The notes beneath the pieces were generated by a model. That model was not told the origin of the DNA. It was given only the letters and a program-made list of their open reading frames with translations, and ran no database searches. Positions 59,397-64,000 of a stretch of 64,000 nt of DNA are shown here, in pieces. Made by a program: the position numbers and the translations under genes. The DNA is taken from contig NC_091115.1 of assembly GCF_024713975.1 (NCBI RefSeq), positions 2,574,501-2,638,500 of the forward strand, read 5' to 3'. Each line of letters begins with the position of its first letter. The stretch's first letter is position 1. This DNA is from Paralichthys olivaceus. Taxonomy: Eukaryota > Chordata > Actinopteri > Pleuronectiformes > Paralichthyidae.

Positions 59397-59939
59397 CGTG
59401 GTGTCTGGAGGGGAGAGAGATGTGATTATTCAAAATGAACAGATGGAAGAAGAAAGCAGGTTGAGAGAAATTTAAATCTTAAACAGTGCACGGTCGATTT
59501 AAAGATGCTTTGCTCCTGTTTGTGAGGAAAAGCACATTGTGTGTATTTTATATCGAAACGACGTCCTGTTCTTTTCCTTGAAACACATTAAAAGCCAACA
59601 CAATAACACCATTAACTAAAAACTCACCACATCTGACCTCTAACAGCTGTTTTTATGAGGCCGAACTAAACTGTGGCAAACTGCCACGTAGCCAGCAGGT
59701 CTTATTATTCCCCCGTAGTAACTTGTGCCAACATTAAATAAACTCAACAAGACTGTGGTGAGTGCTGCCAGACAATTCCACTCAGAAACAGAAAGGTGTT
59801 TAAGTTAACATGGACTGTTGAACCTGGGTGTGAAAACCTCAGACAAGACAAACACATTCCTCTGCCAAAGGCCCAACAGTCTCTTCATGAAAACAAAGTT
59901 TAATCTATTCTCGATCTTTATGTGGAGCTGCACTTAATC

Positions 59940-60140
59940 ACACACGCTCATAAATATCAGTCCCATAAATATGATTGCTTTCATCAGGATCTGTGAAATA
60001 TTCTCTGGACAAATGTAATGGGGTCTTGCTTCGAGCTTCGTGCATCGTTCCACAAGTTATAATCCATCCCATAGTTTTGGAGTAATGGTGTTTAAGTGCT
60101 AATTGACAAACAAACAGACGCTGATGAAAACATAACCTCT
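59940..60140. repeat. Interspersed repeat, fish type (second copy)
   Basis: AAATATCAGTCCCATAAATA, GTTTTGGAGTAATGGTG and GACAAACAAACAGACG then TGATGAAAACATAACCTC are typical of the repeat also present at 26665-26885. It lies in the leader intron of usp44 and is diverged and approximate. Confidence 0.5.
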
Positions 60141-60369
60141 TGACAGATGTACTAACTAAGCTCGTCCCACAACCCGTCCATCACTCTCCAGGAAAACTCT
60201 CCTGCCTCCTTCTCACATTGTCGGGGGGGGGATGTGCCTCTGCTGACAAAGTGGGGATCCTTAAGAGCGGCAGAGGCCTATCAACACCCCTGCTAAGTAA
60301 AATTATCCAACAAAAGGGAGACCTAGGTCTTTTGTCTGGGTACAGGACTAACTTTACTTTGTGGAGTAA

Positions 60370-60830
60370 AGGCTGATTCGTGCTTCAGCGTCGAAGCTGC
60401 GCCATAGGTGCACACGTAGGCCACGCACGGGGCCGAGCATTCATAGTTGTGTGTTAGTGTGTGAGACGCGCTGCAATTACACTGAAATACTAGTGGTGGT
60501 AGAATTTCTATGCTGGTGTGTCGTCGCTTGTCTGGTCCGCTTATTTACAGATTCTGTGACCTCTCCGTGTACTTCAGAACAATGGCGGATGTTTACTAAG
60601 CGGATCATGTTGGAGTTGGAGCTGATAGACGATGAAGAGCGTTGACTTTCTTAAAGAACTGCAACGAAGAAAAGAAAGACGTCGTCCATGTTCGTTCCTA
60701 CAAATCAATTCAAAATTGACGGCGAGTCGCTACCAAGCGGACCAATCACAGCGTGAGCGAGACCCTGGAAAGACGAATGGACATGGAAACATGTCTCTAA
60801 CTTCAATAACGTCCGATTAAAGCAGCTGCA
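60370..60830 (+). mobile_element. Remnant of a Harbinger-like DNA transposon (5' part)
   Basis: GCTGATTCGTGCTTCAGCG and a CACGTAGGCCACGCACGG block are followed by a broken frame with MLELELIDDEER, then in another frame LKELQRRKERRRP. I remember this pattern from the N-terminus of fish PIF/Harbinger transposase genes. The frame shifts after ELIDDEER and no catalytic DDE region is present, so the copy is dead. It lies in the usp44 leader intron. Confidence 0.45.
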
Positions 60831-60953
60831 TTATCCTTCAATGTCTTTTAAATATGTGTGAAAAGCAACAGTCAGTTCAGGTCATACACTGTTCAGCAGT
60901 TAGACTGCAGGCATGGGCGTGTTGATTCAGTAAGTGTTGATCAGATTGTGCTG

Positions 60954-60954
<1 letters not shown>

Positions 60955-61000
<46 letters not shown>
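60955..61000. repeat. (GT)n microsatellite
   Basis: Uninterrupted GT repeat within the usp44 leader intron. It is followed near 61141-61180 by a (GTA)n-like patch. Confidence 0.95.
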
Positions 61001-61002
<2 letters not shown>

Positions 61003-61750
61003 GCCAAGGTGATTATAAATAAAATCTCAGCGCTGTCAAGGATCCAACACAGAGGAGACAACTGACCACATGTCCTTCTGAAATCATGGACTCCATCAGG
61101 CTGAACCTTGAGGAGGCTTCATGACAAACTGTATGCATGTGTAGTAGTAGTACTAGGAGTAGTACTAGTAGTAGTAGTACCAACAGTATTAAATGCAGTA
61201 ATCTCCACAGGGCTTGAGGGAAGGTGCCAGTGTTCTGATTTGCAGAAGGAAGTGTGTGTAATGGAGGAAACGGTGCAGACTTCACAGTTTCTCGTGTCAC
61301 TGAAGTTTCAGCAGCAGTTTAGCGCGCGCTGCCTGCTTCGTCCTTGTGACTGCACGAGCTCCGGTGTGTGTGTCCGCTACACAACTTCACGTTCCCCGTG
61401 AGTTCATCACACACACACACACACACAACAACAACACGACACGTTAACCTTGTCACCGCCCGCAGGACGAGCACACGAGGTGAGGTTTGGTTGAACCAAC
61501 TCAACTTTAAATGCCCCCCCCCCACCATCTCCACAGCTAAGGCTCGCTAGCTAATGCTAACTACGCTAAATAAATACTGAAATCAAACACAAGGAGGATT
61601 TTAATTTATGTATAAAACACAATAAATCAAATGTCGGACGTGGTTTAAAGTACAAGCGGGGGCACGCACACGCGAACGTGCGGTGCTGATGCTAGCCCCT
61701 GGCGTTTAAATTAAATGTATACAAGAGATTAGAGAGAGTCCTAGCTTAGC

Positions 61751-61840
61751 GTTAGCCTGGCTAATGCTAACTAGCCTGCTAGTACTGAGTGTGTGTGTGT
61801 GCAGCCAACTAGCAGGCTAGTTAGCATTACCCGGGCTAAC
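61751..61840. repeat. 33-bp inverted repeat with 24-base GT loop
   Basis: GTTAGCCTGGCTAATGCTAA.. at 61751-61783 is complementary to 61808-61840 with two mismatches. The loop contains (GT)n. The arms are made of GCTAA and CTAG words. It lies about 200 bases inside the usp44 leader intron. Confidence 0.85.
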
Positions 61841-62037
61841 AGCTATAATCCGAACAAGTTGGTGCGTTAGCCGCAGCGCAGCTCCCGGAGCCGCGCTCGG
61901 CTCTTTTTATTTATTTATTTCTTTTAAAAAGAACAACACAAGCAGCGAGACCGAGTTCACGTGAGACCGAGAGAAGCGTCGGGTACGCGGCTCCGCACGA
62001 GCGAGAGAAGCCCCAGAGAGGAAAGAAAGGCTCGTAC

Positions 62038-62145
62038 CTAGCTTCTCCTTCACGGCAGAAACTCCTCCGGTGCTAAACTCATCGCCATCTTGTTCGTCCC
62101 TGTCGCGTGGTGTTGGCTCCAGCGCGTCCTCGATTCGTGACGTAG
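62038..62145 (-). promoter_or_regulatory. usp44: usp44 non-coding exon 1 and promoter with CRE-like site
   Basis: In usp44 sense a leader exon ends GAGAAGCTAG|GTACGAG at 62038, and pairs with the acceptor at 59405. Its 5' end is unknown. A 12-codon uORF (MAMSLAPEEFLP) occupies 62050-62088. TGACGT at 62138-62143 (TACGTCA in the gene's sense) is a CRE/ATF-like half site. The exon is inferred from splice signals and CpG content, not from protein similarity. Confidence 0.5.
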
Positions 62146-62149
62146 TTGT

Positions 62150-64000
62150 TGTTGTTGTTGTTGTTGATCATGAGATGGTGTTTACTTTAGTTTTTTTTAA
62201 ATCTCCTACAGAAACAGTGTGATTCTGTTTATTCACACGTTCCAGCTGTAATGTTGTACTAGTGATGCATCACGTGTGTAGTCGTCCTGACAGTTTGTTG
62301 GACTCTTACTTGTAGTTTATTGTGTTTAGTACCTAGTACTAGTAGTAGTCATAGTGGTACTAGTACGTAGTACGCATGTTACGTATTTCTTATTGTCAAC
62401 AAAACCTTTACGAACCAGAATTATCATAGATTCAACAACTACTAATGGATTTTTACATGATAGTAATAATCGATACAGAAAGAAATCTAATTCCTGAGGA
62501 AGAATAAATCAATTCTGAGCTGTTTTCTGAATGAACGAGATAAGTTTCTGTTTGCATGTTGTTAGTTTGTTGACTCTGCTGAAGTATCTCAGGACTCTGT
62601 GGATGTTCAGACATGGCAGAGCCAGGCTTTGAGATATATTGTTGTTTTTTCATGCAACATGCTTCTGTAGTGTCTCGTTCACTGTCTAAATTGACTCAAA
62701 AGGCACATTTTATTCTTGGATTTTAATCCTGAAGACACAAACCATATCCCTCAAGTAGAATAAGCACCATTGTGTAGAAATAAAAATGTTTGTTAGTATT
62801 TGCACTAAAGTATAAAGAGCCTGTAGATGTATCCGTGCAGCATGGTCCCTTTATTATTATTATTATTCACTTTTCATGAAAAATAATTCATCCAAAAACA
62901 GACTGGACAAAATCTCTGACAAAATAGAAGCAGTGTCTAGTTCTTACCACTAGAGGGTAGTGTTGCACCATTCACACCCACGTGTTACCCTGATGACTTT
63001 ATAACCACAAATACAACCAGACCATAAATCAGAGCAGTAACCTATTAATACAAACAATTAATTAATAATTAGATCCTTTAACTGTTTATTAATTAAACCC
63101 CTGCTGAGCCGTCAAATTTGATTTAAAGCCACACACGTTTTTATTTATGCTCTCCCAGGATTTACAAATAACAGATTTGTGGTTTACATTCTGTGAAGCG
63201 TGGAACAAGGAAATACTCTCCAGTAATCATCTTATCAATCAATAAATCCTTAATATCCATCACTGTTACCTCGTGATTGCCTTTTTATACTCGCTGCTAA
63301 CACATGCCATAATTCACGTTGTACATTTTCCCAGGTCGTGTTACGTAAATATAGCTCAAGACAAAATCAAGAGTAATTCAGAACCTAATGAGGATTTCCA
63401 GCTCTATATATCAAGTCCATGTGCTATTTCCCTTGTGTTTATACTGAATGTTTGTCCCCTCTATTGCTACAACTTGACAAATTTAACAGGTTCATAGTTT
63501 CAAGACTCCTATTTTCCTTGATTTGACCCTCACTGGTGGATCTAAAACACTTTTATCGACACTGGTCAAATCTGACGTTTAGGTTTTCTCTTCGCAGCCG
63601 TCAAATGTCAGAACGGCAACGACCCTAAACATTATGTAAGAGATATGTGATTTCTATTTCCTTGTGTTTATATTGCATGTTTATCACCTTTGCTCCTGTA
63701 ACACGTCCAGTTTCCCCGTCGTGGGACTAATTATTTGAATGCTCCTGTGAAGTGCTCCTTATTTAAACCTCATATTTGTTGGACTTTAGCAACATTAATA
63801 TTTCGTATCTATTGCGGAAACCAAAACTGTTCATACTTCATGTATTTCCACTTCTCTAGGGAATATTTTAAGTGCAGCTTCTCTTATTTCTGCCTCCATC
63901 TGCAGCCGTCCATCTCTGGTAATATGATCATGCAACTGTGCCAGTTTTTGGTTTTTGTTGCCCTCCGTCCCTGAGGTTTAGGTATTTTAAAGTCTTGTGT
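62150..64000. other. Region upstream of usp44, no gene seen
   Basis: A/T-rich DNA with a (GTT)n at 62146-62165 and short open frames only. Between about 63430-63490 and 63655-63720 the phrases TATTTCC.TTGTGTTTATA and ATGTTT.TC.CCT recur, suggesting a diverged repeat with a period near 225. NTN4, the next gene in human, was not recognised. Confidence 0.55.

Overview
The window is nuclear genomic DNA from a ray-finned fish, most likely a percomorph teleost. The basis is short GT-AG introns, very abundant (CA)n/(GT)n arrays, several interspersed repeats of types I remember from percomorph genomes, and five protein genes that align from end to end with their human orthologues. I cannot name the species.

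Layout. 1-12030: gene-free DNA rich in simple repeats. 12107-13502 (-): ndufa12, a complex I accessory subunit, 147 aa in 4 exons. 13503-16108: spacer plus the fgd6 3' region, with a duplicated, inverted-repeat-bounded element. 16109-32647 (-): fgd6, a FYVE/RhoGEF/double-PH protein, 1290 aa in 21 coding exons. 32648-33977: divergent promoter region. 33978-44346 (+): vezt (vezatin), 805 aa in 12 exons, one intron of the minor AT-AC class. 46538-52140 (+): metap2, methionine aminopeptidase 2, 490 aa in 11 exons. 54663-59254 (-): usp44, a ubiquitin hydrolase, 743 aa in 5 coding exons, with a non-coding first exon near 62038. 62150-64000: no gene seen.

All five reading frames close exactly when the exons listed are joined: codon phases agree at every junction and there are no frameshifts or internal stops. 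I therefore regard all five genes as intact. The order NDUFA12-FGD6-VEZT-METAP2-USP44 matches human chromosome 12q22, except that NR2C1, which lies between NDUFA12 and FGD6 in human, is not visible here. The genes do not form a pathway; the cluster is conserved synteny. fgd6 and vezt are divergent, with start codons 1.3 kb apart. metap2 and usp44 are convergent, with predicted 3' ends about 0.1 kb apart.

I found no wholly new biological system. The observations most worth checking are: the U12-type AT-AC intron of vezt; six sense-strand CA arrays lying just inside 5' splice sites in four genes; short upstream ORFs that end on an ATGA overlapping the start codons of both fgd6 and vezt; two ZNF143/SBS-like motifs in their shared promoter; uORFs in both leader exons of usp44; a perfect 21-bp hairpin in metap2 intron 1; and several tandem or inverted repeat structures with no obvious family assignment.
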